Positions 41,288 through 49,919 of a DNA stretch of 61,628 nucleotides are shown here, piece by piece. The first letter of the stretch is position 1, and the number at the start of each line of letters is the position of its first letter. The stretch is taken from positions 170,360-231,987 of the forward strand of contig NZ_JACHFW010000006.1 of the NCBI RefSeq assembly GCF_014202115.1, read 5' to 3'. The translations under genes were made by a program, and so were the position numbers. A model generated the notes under the pieces. That model saw nothing but the letters and a program-made list of their open reading frames with translations. It was not told the origin of the DNA and ran no database searches. Source of the stretch: Catenibacillus scindens (GTDB lineage: Bacteria > Bacillota > Clostridia > Lachnospirales > Lachnospiraceae).

Positions 41288-41905
41288 TTAATATTTATAT
41301 TTTTGATCCATCACCTTGCAGAAGATCACTGCCACCGCTGTGCTTATAGCCGTGGCAAGGATGGCAGGCCCCACAATGGCTGCCGGACTGGCGCTCCCGT
41401 ACTGACTGCGATAGGCAATAATGCTGACAGGAATGAGCTGTAAGGATGAGATATTTAATATAAGAAATGTACACATCTCATTGCCGGCAATTCCTTTCTT
41501 CCTTACAGGTCCCGGTGCCTTTCCCGCCCTCCGGTCATCCTCCAGCTTTTCAAGTTCTTCCATGGCTTTCAGCCCAGCCGGGGTAGCCGCCCAGCCAAGC
41601 CCAAGGATATTGGCCACACAGTTGGTGGAAATATAGCCTTTTGCCGGGTGTGCTTTGGGCATATTTGGAAACAAAAAACCAATGACCGGTTCCAAAATTT
41701 GTGTTAGTTTTTCCAGAAGCCCGGATTTCTCGGCAATTTTTATAATACCGGTCCATACCGTCATAATCCCCAACATAGTGATACACAAATCTACCGCGTC
41801 CTGAGCCGATGTGACCACGGCATTGGAGATCGCCTCCATATTTCCGGTCAGTGCCCCAACGACAATTCCAAGGATAAGCATGGCCGTCCACAAATAATTT
41901 AGCAT
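41288..41905 (-). CDS. spmA: Spore maturation protein A
   Basis: A 205-residue membrane protein with a nucleoside-recognition (Gate) domain, matching SpmA: MLNYLWTAMLILGIVVGAL in part, GIIKIAEKSGL, FPNMPKAHPAKGYISTN in part, and LGLGWAATPAGLKAM. SpmA with SpmB is needed for spore core dehydration in bacilli and clostridia. RBS AAAGGAA precedes ATG 41905. spmB usually follows directly but is not present here. Confidence 0.9.
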   Translation of the reverse strand: MLNYLWTAMLILGIVVGALTGNMEAISNAVVTSAQDAVDLCITMLGIMTVWTGIIKIAEKSGLLEKLTQILEPVIGFLFPNMPKAHPAKGYISTNCVANILGLGWAATPAGLKAMEELEKLEDDRRAGKAPGPVRKKGIAGNEMCTFLILNISSLQLIPVSIIAYRSQYGSASPAAIVGPAILATAISTAVAVIFCKVMDQKYKY

Positions 41906-42013
41906 ATTTATTTCCTTTCATAACGATTCATCCTTGTATGGACAAATCGTCGAATCATATCTGTACATCTATAATAAATTGGTTGAAAAATTATTCATAT
42001 TAAATCCATTATC

Positions 42014-42022
42014 TGTTATAAT
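42014..42022 (+). promoter_or_regulatory. Extended -10 promoter of GH3 gene
   Basis: TG-T-TATAAT at 42014-42022 is an extended -10 box; the -35 (TTCATA, 41994-41999) is weak. The start would be about 60 bases before the GH3 ATG. Confidence 0.45.
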
Positions 42023-42087
42023 AGGAGATACTTAGAATTATATTCTTTTGATTTTTATAAACGCAGATCTTGCAGGAGGTGCGACTT

Positions 42088-43347
42088 ATGTTTAAATTAA
42101 AAACTGCGGCAGCAGCCGCATTACTTATATCGGCAGCGGCCTGTCTGTGTTCCTGTACACCGGCCATTGATAACGGCCTTACCCGCTCTGCCAAGGATCA
42201 TATCACAATCCCTGAAGCCGTAACCGGCACATCCGGTGAAACTTCAGCCCCGGAGGAGTCATCTTCCCCGGAGGATAGCGGCACAGATGTTTCCCAGCAG
42301 CCAGCAGCCGATTACACCGTCACCGGTTTTGATCAGAGTATCTTAGATGAGGCCAATACCCTTCTGTCCTCCATGTCACTGGAACAGAAAGTGGGACAGA
42401 TGTTTCTGGCCCGCTGCCCGGAGACAGATGCTGCCGGACAGGCAGCGGCTTATTATCTCGGCGGCTATCTTCTCTTTGGCCGGGATTTTGAAAATAAAAC
42501 ATCGGATCAGGTGATCGCAGATATCCAAAGCTACCAGGATGCCAATACCACCCCAATGTTTATCGCTGTTGACGAGGAAGGGGGTACTGTCAACAGAGTC
42601 AGCACAAACTCACAGCTTCGTCCCTATCCTTTCTGGTCTCCCCAGGAATTGTACGCAGAGGGCGGACTGGATCTGGTGCGCTCGGATGCCGAGGATAAGT
42701 CCATTTTGCTCCGCAACCTGGGCATTAATCTTAATCTTGCCCCGGTGTGCGACGTTTCAACAGATTCTGCAAGCTTTATTTACCAACGCAGCTTCGGACA
42801 GCCGGCGGCGGAAACTGCGGAATATGTCTCCACTGTGGTCAGTGCCATGAACCGGCAGCAGATGGGAAGCGTCCTGAAACATTTCCCCGGCTACGGCAAT
42901 AACGGGGACACCCATGAGGGCACTATCCACGACGCCCGCAGCTATGAGTCATTTACCGAGAGTGATTTCCTTCCGTTCCAGTCCGGCATTGAAGCCGGCG
43001 CCACAGCAGTCCTTGTTTCCCACACCATTGTGGATAGTATGGATCTGGAACGCCCGGCATCTCTCTCCACCGCCGTCCACGATATTCTGAGAAATGATCT
43101 CGGCTTTAATGGCCTTATTATGACCGATGATCTCTCTATGGGAGCTATCACCAATTATACGGACGCCCAGGACGCCGCCGTCCAGGCTGTCCTCGCGGGC
43201 AATGATCTTTTGTGCAGCACGGATTTTACCACACAAATCCCAGCAGTCATCGAGGCTGTCAACAATGGCACTATAAGCCAGGAACGCATCGACCAATCTG
43301 TTTTACGCATCCTTGCCACTAAGATACAGCTTGGTATTATCCAATAA
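42088..43347 (+). CDS. GH3 family lipoprotein, NagZ-like beta-N-acetylhexosaminidase
   Basis: A 419-residue exported lipoprotein: signal peptide with lipobox LCSC near residue 24, an acidic/Ser linker, then a GH3 barrel. NagZ marks are KHFPGYGNNGDTHEG (loop with the catalytic Asp-x-His) and the nucleophile Asp in IMTDDLSMGAI. It probably removes GlcNAc from peptidoglycan or other glycans outside the membrane. Start ATG 42088 follows AGGAGGT. It stands alone. Confidence 0.9.
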   Translation: MFKLKTAAAAALLISAAACLCSCTPAIDNGLTRSAKDHITIPEAVTGTSGETSAPEESSSPEDSGTDVSQQPAADYTVTGFDQSILDEANTLLSSMSLEQKVGQMFLARCPETDAAGQAAAYYLGGYLLFGRDFENKTSDQVIADIQSYQDANTTPMFIAVDEEGGTVNRVSTNSQLRPYPFWSPQELYAEGGLDLVRSDAEDKSILLRNLGINLNLAPVCDVSTDSASFIYQRSFGQPAAETAEYVSTVVSAMNRQQMGSVLKHFPGYGNNGDTHEGTIHDARSYESFTESDFLPFQSGIEAGATAVLVSHTIVDSMDLERPASLSTAVHDILRNDLGFNGLIMTDDLSMGAITNYTDAQDAAVQAVLAGNDLLCSTDFTTQIPAVIEAVNNGTISQERIDQSVLRILATKIQLGIIQ

Positions 43348-43425
43348 TCCGACACATATCTGGCTGTGGGGGAGATGTACTAATGATATACAGGCAAAAT
43401 AATTTCATAAAAAGAAGTGTTATCT

Positions 43426-43560
43426 ATGCCATTACCAAAAGAGCAATCTTATACGATCAAAGACATATACGATCTCCCCGACGGCCAGCGTGCTGAACTG
43501 ACAGCCCCCTTCCCCCATTCTTGGGGGATTTGGGGGTTCCCCCTTTGGCGGGCTTTATAA
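43426..43560 (+). pseudogene. Uma2-family (DUF820) gene fragment
   Basis: A 44-codon ORF starts MPLPKEQSYTIKDIYDLPDG and then QRAEL, the characteristic N-terminus of Uma2/DUF820 nuclease-like proteins (about 190 residues when whole). After codon 26 the frame runs into C- and G-rich sequence (CCCCC/GGGGG blocks, 43504-43545) and stops. The rest of the gene is gone. No function is expected. Confidence 0.75.
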
Positions 43561-43595
43561 AGCAAAAAGAACACCTGCAGGAGCAGATGTTCTTT
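43561..43595 (-). terminator. Terminator of degenerate hicAB locus
   Basis: AAAGAACACCTGC (43566-43578) pairs with GCAGATGTTCTTT (43583-43595), one mismatch; minus-strand TTTTTGC follows. Confidence 0.65.
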
Positions 43596-43671
43596 CTGTT
43601 GATTATTTATGTATTTTTACATCAAATGAGAACTTTTTCTTTCCACTCTTTCTTAATACCCATTCTGTTCC

Positions 43672-43800
43672 TACAACAACACCTCATCTCCCTGGGTCAG
43701 ACACTCTGGTATATCTGGAAATGATACCCAGAAACCGCCTTCCTCTGCTTTATGAAAAATAGCTGGATAAAACAAGCGATCCCTACGTAATACCTCCATT
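43672..43800 (-). pseudogene. hicB: HicB antitoxin N-terminal fragment
   Basis: Reading from ATG 43800, the frame gives YPAIFHKAEEGGFWVSFPDI and PECLTQGDE, the typical N-terminal HicB fold, then a stop at 42 residues where family members continue to 100 or more. It begins 14 bases after the hicA remnant, the usual hicA-hicB order. Confidence 0.78.
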
Positions 43801-43814
43801 CAGGCGGCTGGTGC

Positions 43815-43946
43815 TATTTCAGCCCCGCCTGTTTTAATATTGCCTGCTCCAAGCCCTTTTTCAGGTCTTTAGAGTGATAAGGAACGATGACCGTTCTTTT
43901 ATTTTCAGGATTTTCCATAACCCTGCACAAATCCCGGATTTTCACA
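43815..43946 (-). pseudogene. hicA: HicA toxin remnant
   Basis: The C-terminal part RTVIVPYHSKDLKKGLEQAI and LKQAGLK matches HicA mRNA interferases, including the conserved KDLKKG. The N-terminal region with the catalytic GSH motif is missing; a short in-frame stretch (KIRDLCRVMENPENK) suggests an internal deletion. With the truncated hicB it forms a dead toxin-antitoxin locus. Confidence 0.75.
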
Positions 43947-44002
43947 ACAAAAAAACACCGTCCCCACAGCTCGTTCCGTCTGCAAAAACAGTGCTTTTAA
44001 GT

Positions 44003-44075
44003 GCGCCTTCAGGGGCTCGAACCCTGGACACCCTGATTAAGAGTCAGGTGCTCTACCAACTGAGCTAAAAGCGCG
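44003..44075 (-). tRNA. tRNA-Lys (CTT)
   Basis: Minus-strand cloverleaf: acceptor GCGCTTT/AAGGCGC, D-arm GCTCAGTTGGTAGAGC, anticodon loop CTCTTAA (CTT), T-arm GGTTCGAGCC. CCA is not encoded. It stands apart from the main tRNA cluster. Confidence 0.93.
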
Positions 44076-44187
44076 TCCCTATTTGATTCATTTCTCAAGT
44101 ACGAAAGCTATTATATAACAGATTTTTTCAAATTGCAAGCATTTTTTTATATTTTTTTAATTTTTTGAAAACTATTCAGCCATGCAT

Positions 44188-44243
44188 CTGAGGAAGAAAA
44201 AAACAGAGCAAGTTTACTTGCACAGGATTTTTTACTTCCTCAG
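44188..44243. repeat. Long imperfect hairpin, 56 bases
   Basis: CTGAGGAAG (44188-44196) pairs with CTTCCTCAG (44235-44243), continuing through A-rich/T-rich arms to an inner GCAAGT/ACTTGC. It is flanked by weak matches to the GTTCAGCC repeat (TATTCAGCCATGCATC at 44173 and GTTTAGCCATCAGTAAGG at 44252). It could be a decayed miniature element. Confidence 0.5.
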
Positions 44244-44313
44244 CTATATGCCGTTTAGCCATCAGTAAGGATTCAGTCTCGACAGCGGCGGTCAAGCTGC
44301 AGCAGCGTCGGGA

Positions 44314-44359
44314 AGCAGGACTTGAGACAATGTTAGAAAAACACGTCAAAAGTCCTGCT
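44314..44359. repeat. Inverted repeat AGCAGGACTT/AAGTCCTGCT
   Basis: Perfect 10-base arms (44314-44323 and 44350-44359) with a 26-base loop just downstream of the dUTPase stop on the minus strand. There is no T-tract, so its role as a terminator is doubtful. Confidence 0.5.
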
Positions 44360-44367
44360 CCTTGCCC

Positions 44368-44802
44368 TTACTGTTTTCCAGTAGATCCCAGACCGCCCCG
44401 GTCCTCATGCCCCAGGGTGTCCACAGCTTCAAATTCAAGCTGCGGCTGATGTTTCATAATGCGGAACTGGCAGATTCGGTCATTTTTGCGGATCACCGTA
44501 TCCCTCATAGCCAGCGCCGGCATATACCACTGGTCGTTGTCCCCGCAATAAGATTCATCAATCAGTCCCATACTGTTGGTCTGAAGGATACCGAAATTTT
44601 TATACGTGCTGGAACGGGGAATCACATGGGCCTCGTAGCCCCTGGGAAGCTCCATGGCAATACCTAAGGGGATCAGGCGAAACTCTCCGGCTTTCATTTC
44701 CACATCCTCGGCTGCTCTCAGGTCAATCCAGTCGGACTTTCCGTCAATATATTTTAATCTTTCAATATCCTCACATAAATATTTAATGCGTATTTTTTCC
44801 AT
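44368..44802 (-). CDS. dut: dUTP pyrophosphatase (dUTPase)
   Basis: A 144-residue trimeric-type dUTPase. Motifs in order: [42 protein letters not shown] and the C-terminal RGGLGSTG that closes over the substrate. It converts dUTP to dUMP, keeping uracil out of DNA. RBS AAGGAG precedes ATG 44802. It lies 84 bases after the rubredoxin-glutamate synthase gene on the same strand. Confidence 0.94.
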   Translation of the reverse strand: MEKIRIKYLCEDIERLKYIDGKSDWIDLRAAEDVEMKAGEFRLIPLGIAMELPRGYEAHVIPRSSTYKNFGILQTNSMGLIDESYCGDNDQWYMPALAMRDTVIRKNDRICQFRIMKHQPQLEFEAVDTLGHEDRGGLGSTGKQ

Positions 44803-44886
44803 TTCTGTCTGATCTCCTTCTTATAATTTGTCTTGGCCAAATGGCATCCCGCAAAGCGCCTCCCTTTGTGCCCCGGCCAGGGCGGC

Positions 44887-46275
44887 TTACGCGTGGCAGA
44901 TATTGGTGAACTCACTGATGTCCCGGCTGGTCGTACACAGATCGTCCACACTCAGATCGTGAAGATCACTGTGGCCCGTAATTCTGGCAAACATTCGAAG
45001 TTCATCCAGAGATACTTTCAGATAGTTGGCGACTCTCTGGGCCGCGATATCTTCTTTCAGACGAAGCCGCAGATCCGGATCCTGGGTTGCCACACCTACC
45101 GGACACATGCCTGTGCCGCAGATCCTATACTGCTGGCAGGCCATGGCCATCAGCGGGGCGGAGGCTACAGCCACTGCGTCAGCCCCCATAGCGATAGCTT
45201 TGGCAAAATCCGACGATACCCGAAGACCGCCGGTGATCACAAGGCTGATGCCCGATCCAACGCTGTCCAAATACTTTCTTGCCCGGTACAGCGCATAAAC
45301 CGTGGGAAGGCTGGAAGAATCCCTTAAAAACAGAGGGGATGATCCGGTAGCGCCGCCACGGCCGTCAATGGTAATAAAATCCGGTTCGGCAAACACGCAG
45401 AAAGCCAGATCTTTTTCAATATGTCCCGCGGCGATCTTAATGCCGATAGGACGCCCATCAGACGCCATACGAAGCTGATACACCAGAGCTTTGAGATCTT
45501 CCTTTGTCTCAATCCCCGGAAAGCGGGAAGGCGCTACAATGTCCCGGCCCATGGGCTTATTTCGTATCTTGCTTATCTCAGGAGTCACTTTTTCCGCCGG
45601 CAGATGGCCACCCATGCCCGGTTTTGTCCCCTGACCGATCTTAATCTCAATCGCGTCGGCGTTTCTCAGATTGTCCGGATTCACACTGTACAGATTCCCC
45701 ACATATTCAAAAATATACTTATCTGCCGCCGCCATTTCCTCCGGCAAAATACCGCCTTCACCGGAACACATAGCGCTCCCGGCCATAGCGCTGCCCCGCG
45801 CCAGAGACACCTTGGCTTCTTTAGAAAGGGCTCCAAAAGACATATGTGATATGTATACAGGATTCTCAAGAACAAGCGGCTTTTTGGCATTCTTACCGAT
45901 CACTGTCGTAGTGCGCACCGGCGCGTGTTCATCCAGAGGCATGGGATCAAGCTGGGCTCCCAGGATCAAAATATCATCCCAGCCGGGCATGGGCAGCTTG
46001 GTTCCCATAGCCGCATGTATACTCTGTCCCTTCACCGCCATCTCATGGATCTCTTCCATATAGCGGCAGGAACTGTCATGGCGGACATACTCCGACGGAT
46101 ATTCCAGCGTTTCTTCTCTGTGAGGGGACATCCCCGACGTGTCTACCTTCTCATAAAGGTAAAAGGCTGACGCCGGCTGATGACATACCGGACATTCTTT
46201 CAACTGTTCAAAAGGCTTTCCCTCTTTTGCTTCATCATAAACATACCCACATACATTACATTTGTAAACAGCCAT
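44887..46275 (-). CDS. Rubredoxin-glutamate synthase (FMN domain) fusion
   Basis: A 462-residue protein. Residues 1-45 are a rubredoxin-like Fe(Cys)4 domain (YKCNVCGYVYD, LKECPVCHQP). The rest matches the FMN- and Fe-S-binding central domain of glutamate synthase (HMSFGALSKEAKVSLARG in part, GQGTKPGMGGHLPAEKV, GRGGATGSSPLF, and the 3Fe-4S motif CQQYRICGTGMCPVG). There is no glutaminase domain. It resembles archaeal-type GltB2 proteins; it may take electrons through the rubredoxin domain and make glutamate from free ammonia and 2-oxoglutarate, or act on another substrate. Start ATG 46275 follows GGAGGT. Confidence 0.88.
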   Translation of the reverse strand: MAVYKCNVCGYVYDEAKEGKPFEQLKECPVCHQPASAFYLYEKVDTSGMSPHREETLEYPSEYVRHDSSCRYMEEIHEMAVKGQSIHAAMGTKLPMPGWDDILILGAQLDPMPLDEHAPVRTTTVIGKNAKKPLVLENPVYISHMSFGALSKEAKVSLARGSAMAGSAMCSGEGGILPEEMAAADKYIFEYVGNLYSVNPDNLRNADAIEIKIGQGTKPGMGGHLPAEKVTPEISKIRNKPMGRDIVAPSRFPGIETKEDLKALVYQLRMASDGRPIGIKIAAGHIEKDLAFCVFAEPDFITIDGRGGATGSSPLFLRDSSSLPTVYALYRARKYLDSVGSGISLVITGGLRVSSDFAKAIAMGADAVAVASAPLMAMACQQYRICGTGMCPVGVATQDPDLRLRLKEDIAAQRVANYLKVSLDELRMFARITGHSDLHDLSVDDLCTTSRDISEFTNICHA

Positions 46276-46371
46276 AAAAAATACCTCCGTTCCGGATAGA
46301 TTCCTGCTTTTCACAACACACAGGTTAACTCTATCATATCTAAAACGGAGGTATAAGTCAAAGTATTTTAT

Positions 46372-46400
46372 GTAACAGTTCGGCCATCAGAGATAAGCTG
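46372..46400. repeat. Dispersed GTTCAGCC repeat, copy 2
   Basis: GTAACAGTTCGGCCATCAGA matches the repeat core with one or two changes. It lies between the convergent-neighbour rubredoxin fusion promoter region and the lipoprotein stop. Confidence 0.55.
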
Positions 46401-46460
46401 CAGGCCGGATAATAAGCAAAGAAGCTGCGCAATACGCGGGTGGCGCCGCTTTGCGAAGGG

Positions 46461-47087
46461 TTAGTCGAAAATATCCTCACCGTTAGGGCCGGAATGAGAT
46501 GTCCGGCCATCACTCCACAGCTTATCCGTTCCGGGGCCGGTGCAGCTTGGATATTCCTCGACAACATAAGGCGCTGTCTGAGCCGGCGCTTGGGTCTGAG
46601 GCGCTGTTGTCTCCGGAACTGAAGGCTGGGCCGGCGCCTGGGTCTGAGGCGCTGTCGTCTCCGGAACTGAAGGCTGAGCCGGCGCCTGGGTCTGAGGCGC
46701 TGTTGTCTCCGGAACTGAAGGCTGAGCCGGCGCCTGGGTCTGAGGCGCTGTCGTCTCCGGAACTGAAGGCTGAGCCGGTTCCTGTGGTGTCTGCTGCTGT
46801 GCTGTAGTGTTGGAACTTCCCGCAGACGCTACGCTGGTATTATTGGAACTTCCCGTGTTGGAGGCGTCAGCCTGATCTTCTTCAGCCACAGATTCACTTT
46901 CTTTGACCGTTTCAATCTCCGTCTCAATCTCCGCCTCAGTTTCCGTCTCGATTTCTGTTTCTGTCTCAGATTCAGTCTCAATTTCTGTCTCTGTCTCACT
47001 GTCCGTTTCTGTCTCCGCACTGCTTGCGCCACATGCCGCCAGTCCCATAACCAGAAGGCAGACAATCATTAATAAAAACTTTTTCAT
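46461..47087 (-). CDS. Repeat-rich lipoprotein
   Basis: A 208-residue predicted lipoprotein: signal peptide with lipobox LAAC near residue 19, then Glu-Thr dipeptide repeats (about 25-70), a Ser/Asn segment, four copies of the 16-residue unit AQPSVPETTAPQTQAP, and a short C-terminal tail (PSCTGPGTDKLWSDGRTSHS in part). The Pro/Thr/Glu stretches look like a wall-spanning stalk and could be O-modified. RBS AAGGAG precedes ATG 47087. It is last in an operon with DHHW, MBOAT and DUF4214-transglutaminase genes. The tail resembles no domain I know. Confidence 0.82.
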   Translation of the reverse strand: MKKFLLMIVCLLVMGLAACGASSAETETDSETETEIETESETETEIETETEAEIETEIETVKESESVAEEDQADASNTGSSNNTSVASAGSSNTTAQQQTPQEPAQPSVPETTAPQTQAPAQPSVPETTAPQTQAPAQPSVPETTAPQTQAPAQPSVPETTAPQTQAPAQTAPYVVEEYPSCTGPGTDKLWSDGRTSHSGPNGEDIFD

Positions 47088-47102
47088 TTTCTGTACTCCT
47101 TT

Positions 47103-48512
47103 TTAAAATTGTAATATCACGCCGGAGGACACCCACTGTCCATCACTGCGCGTTAAAATCTCTGCTGAATAATTTTCCTCCGTCAATATCGACTGGGGAA
47201 TATAACCGGCAAACCCGTAATCTGATGTCACTTCCAAGGTATCCCCCTCATTTGCCGGGAACATTTCATAAATACAGGAAGCGCCGCTGCCCGACGTAAC
47301 GCGAAGATATACCGGTGAGTCCTCATCTGTCCACTCCTCGGCGATCATGCCTGCAAACTTATAATAAGTATCGTAAACTGACATCTGCGCCGATGCCTGG
47401 GACATAGATACCTGGGAGACTTCCCCATCCACCGTCCGCTCCGGCGCCGGGATGACCGGAGCCTTTCGCTGAAACTGATCCAGATTGCGCTCAACAATCT
47501 CAATCATATACACATCCGCGTCCCGCATCTCAATCTCGTCCACCCGGTAAGGAATGGTCTTTGTAAAATAAGCCTCGCCAAATTCCTGGGCCATAAACGG
47601 GACAAGAGTATTTCCAAAAGAATCCCGGACCATAACCAGTGAACCTTCCTTTGAAGGATTCACCGTCTCAATGTGAGCCTGGGTCGTATCGCTGCTGCCC
47701 ACATACTCAAAATCAAAATACCCGGAATAATCCCAGTCTCTTTCCCGATGCCTTGCCAGGGGATAAAAAATCTTATCCAGATCCCCTTCAAAATCATCAT
47801 AAGCCACACCCCCGTCCAGAGGGATATCGGCATAATCTTTTCCGATAGCGCCCAAAAGGAGTTTCTGGGCCATTAAGGCGCCCCGGTTATCCCAGTGGGA
47901 GTCTCCTTTGTGGTACCAGATCCCGCTGTCATTTAAAAACATATCCTTTAAACTGGCGTAGGCAATCCCCGCCTCCTTTAATAGGGGCTCCAGCCGTTCC
48001 AGAGTATTTTCCACATCCCGCTCCGGGTAATAATAGGGCATATACTGGGGATACAGAGTATTTTTATTTGGGGCCACCGTAAAAAGAAAAGTTTTGCCCT
48101 GCCCTTCCACATATTCCTGGATCAGCGACAGTGATGTGACAATATTGTTCAGGCCCCTCTGGGTCAGACGCTTCGTTCCCTGAAAATCCCCAAGGGAATC
48201 TTTATAAAACAGCCAGCCATCATCGCCTACAATAATAATATCCTCGCTTGAGGAAGCAAACACCTTGCCGTTGATCAGAGCGTTGGCTGTGATCATCTCC
48301 TGCCGCCCGGCAAAATGGTCGGAAAAATAATCTCCCAGCCCACTCATATAATCCACATTCCACTGTCCATTCTCATCCCGAAGCTGCGGAAAAGAAGCCA
48401 GCACTTTGTTTTCCGTCACTTCCGGCTCCACATACCAGATCAGGCCATAGAGAGGATAGGCGCATATTAAAAAGAATACAAGGATAAACACGATCTTCAA
48501 ATATTTTTTCAT
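47103..48512 (-). CDS. DHHW/AlgX-like membrane-anchored acyltransferase partner
   Basis: A 469-residue protein with one N-terminal helix and an extracellular SGNH-like domain. Marks are KGDSHWDNRG near residue 195 (the D-x-H-W motif of AlgX/DHHW proteins) and VMVRDSFGNTLVPF near 285 (nucleophile Ser). AlgX/AlgJ-type partners take acyl groups moved across the membrane by an MBOAT protein and place them on a polymer. The MBOAT gene lies 12 bases upstream. RBS AGGAGGG precedes ATG 48512. The acceptor here is unknown. Confidence 0.88.
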   Translation of the reverse strand: MKKYLKIVFILVFFLICAYPLYGLIWYVEPEVTENKVLASFPQLRDENGQWNVDYMSGLGDYFSDHFAGRQEMITANALINGKVFASSSEDIIIVGDDGWLFYKDSLGDFQGTKRLTQRGLNNIVTSLSLIQEYVEGQGKTFLFTVAPNKNTLYPQYMPYYYPERDVENTLERLEPLLKEAGIAYASLKDMFLNDSGIWYHKGDSHWDNRGALMAQKLLLGAIGKDYADIPLDGGVAYDDFEGDLDKIFYPLARHRERDWDYSGYFDFEYVGSSDTTQAHIETVNPSKEGSLVMVRDSFGNTLVPFMAQEFGEAYFTKTIPYRVDEIEMRDADVYMIEIVERNLDQFQRKAPVIPAPERTVDGEVSQVSMSQASAQMSVYDTYYKFAGMIAEEWTDEDSPVYLRVTSGSGASCIYEMFPANEGDTLEVTSDYGFAGYIPQSILTEENYSAEILTRSDGQWVSSGVILQF

Positions 48513-48524
48513 TGCCCTGCCCTC

Positions 48525-49910
48525 CTAAAATCTGAAATAAATAAAAGGATTATAGGCGTTGGACGCCAGGTTAATCATGCACAGCAACAGCAGAATCAGC
48601 GTCCACACATAGACACCCTTTGTGACCACCGGCCTGAGTGCTTTCGGCCAGGAAATATTCCACGGGCGGATACACAAAAAGGACAGGATCAGCATAAAAA
48701 TATGTACAGGCGTCAACTGGGCCCACATAAGATCCATAGAGGCACTGCTAAATGTCCCTCCCGTAAACATTGTACCAAGGTAGGCAAAGGCGTGACCGAT
48801 ATCGTCCGCCCTAAAGATGACAAAGGCACAGACAACCAAAATAAAAGTTATGATCTGGCGCACCCCTTTAACCGGTATCCGCTTTAAAGAAATCCGGGTA
48901 TTTTCCAGAACAAGGCAGGTTCCGTGAAGAAGGCCCCACAGAATAAATGTCCAGTTGGCTCCATGCCACAGTCCTGTACAGAAAAATACAATATACCGGT
49001 TTAAAATGGTGCGGGCCTTCCCCTTCCTGTTTCCGCCCAGAGGGATGTAAAGGTACTCTTTAAACCAGGTGGACAGTGAAATATGCCACCGGTGCCAGAA
49101 ATCCTGAATACCGTCAGCCACATATGGGGCGTTGAAGTTTTCAAGAAATCGGAATCCAAACATTTGGGCCATTCCCAGGGCCATATCACTGTAGCCGCAG
49201 AAATCATAATAAATCTGAAAGGCATAGGCCAGGGCTCCGATCCAGGCCGCGATCACATTCACCTGACCGCCGGGAGCGTTAAAAATATTATCGGCGATGA
49301 CCGCCATAGTATTGGCCAGCAGCACCTTTTTTCCAAGGCCCCGGACGAAACGGCAGATTCCCCCGCTGATCTTATCCACACTGTGAACCCGGTGACGGAT
49401 CTGATGGACAATATCGTCAAAGCGGACAATAGGCCCGGCGATGAGCTGAGGGAAAAAGGAAATATATAAAAGAACATTTAGCAGATTTCTCTGACCGATC
49501 TTTGGGTCACGGTACACGTCAATCACATAGGACAGGGCCTGAAAGGTGTAAAAAGATATCCCCACAGGGAGGGCGATCTCCACCACATCCAGATTCAGGC
49601 CAAACAGCCCGTTGATCGTCTCCATAACAAATCCTGTGTATTTAAAAACTCCAAGGAACACTAAGTTCACAATCACGGCAATGGCCACAAACAGTCTTCG
49701 CCGCCGCCACATAATGGCCCGTCCCACAGCGTAATTAAAAACACAGGAGATAAACATTAGGATCACATACACCGGCTCACCGTAGGCGTAGAACAGGAAG
49801 CTGACAATGATCAGAAGAATATTCTTCGCCGTTATGGACGGAATGAGATAGTAGAGCCCGAAAGTCACCGGAAGGAAAACACATAAAAAAATTAATGAAC
49901 TAAATACCAT
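48525..49910 (-). CDS. MBOAT-family O-acyltransferase (AlgI/PatA-like)
   Basis: A 461-residue membrane protein with about 11 helices. The active-site region includes IQDFWHRWHISLSTWFKEYL in part and the conserved His in GLWHGANWTF near residue 320. AlgI-type enzymes move acetyl groups from acetyl-CoA across the membrane for O-acetylation of extracellular polymers. RBS AAGGAAA precedes ATG 49910, ten bases after the DUF4214-transglutaminase gene. The pair with the DHHW gene is a classic O-acetylation module. Confidence 0.93.
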   Translation of the reverse strand: MVFSSLIFLCVFLPVTFGLYYLIPSITAKNILLIIVSFLFYAYGEPVYVILMFISCVFNYAVGRAIMWRRRRLFVAIAVIVNLVFLGVFKYTGFVMETINGLFGLNLDVVEIALPVGISFYTFQALSYVIDVYRDPKIGQRNLLNVLLYISFFPQLIAGPIVRFDDIVHQIRHRVHSVDKISGGICRFVRGLGKKVLLANTMAVIADNIFNAPGGQVNVIAAWIGALAYAFQIYYDFCGYSDMALGMAQMFGFRFLENFNAPYVADGIQDFWHRWHISLSTWFKEYLYIPLGGNRKGKARTILNRYIVFFCTGLWHGANWTFILWGLLHGTCLVLENTRISLKRIPVKGVRQIITFILVVCAFVIFRADDIGHAFAYLGTMFTGGTFSSASMDLMWAQLTPVHIFMLILSFLCIRPWNISWPKALRPVVTKGVYVWTLILLLLCMINLASNAYNPFIYFRF

Positions 49911-49919
49911 AGGTTTTCC

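Noticed and set aside
43504-43545. CCCCC/GGGGG blocks considered as a G-quadruplex or GH3 terminator
   Set aside because: Only two G-tracts lie on each strand in short range and there is no T-tract; it looks like a junction of decayed sequence.
46505-46790. Tandem repeats considered as a CRISPR array
   Set aside because: The repeats are contiguous, in frame and inside a coding region, without spacers or cas genes.
46903-47106. Ser/Val repeat frame on the plus strand
   Set aside because: It is antisense to the Glu-Thr repeats of the lipoprotein gene.
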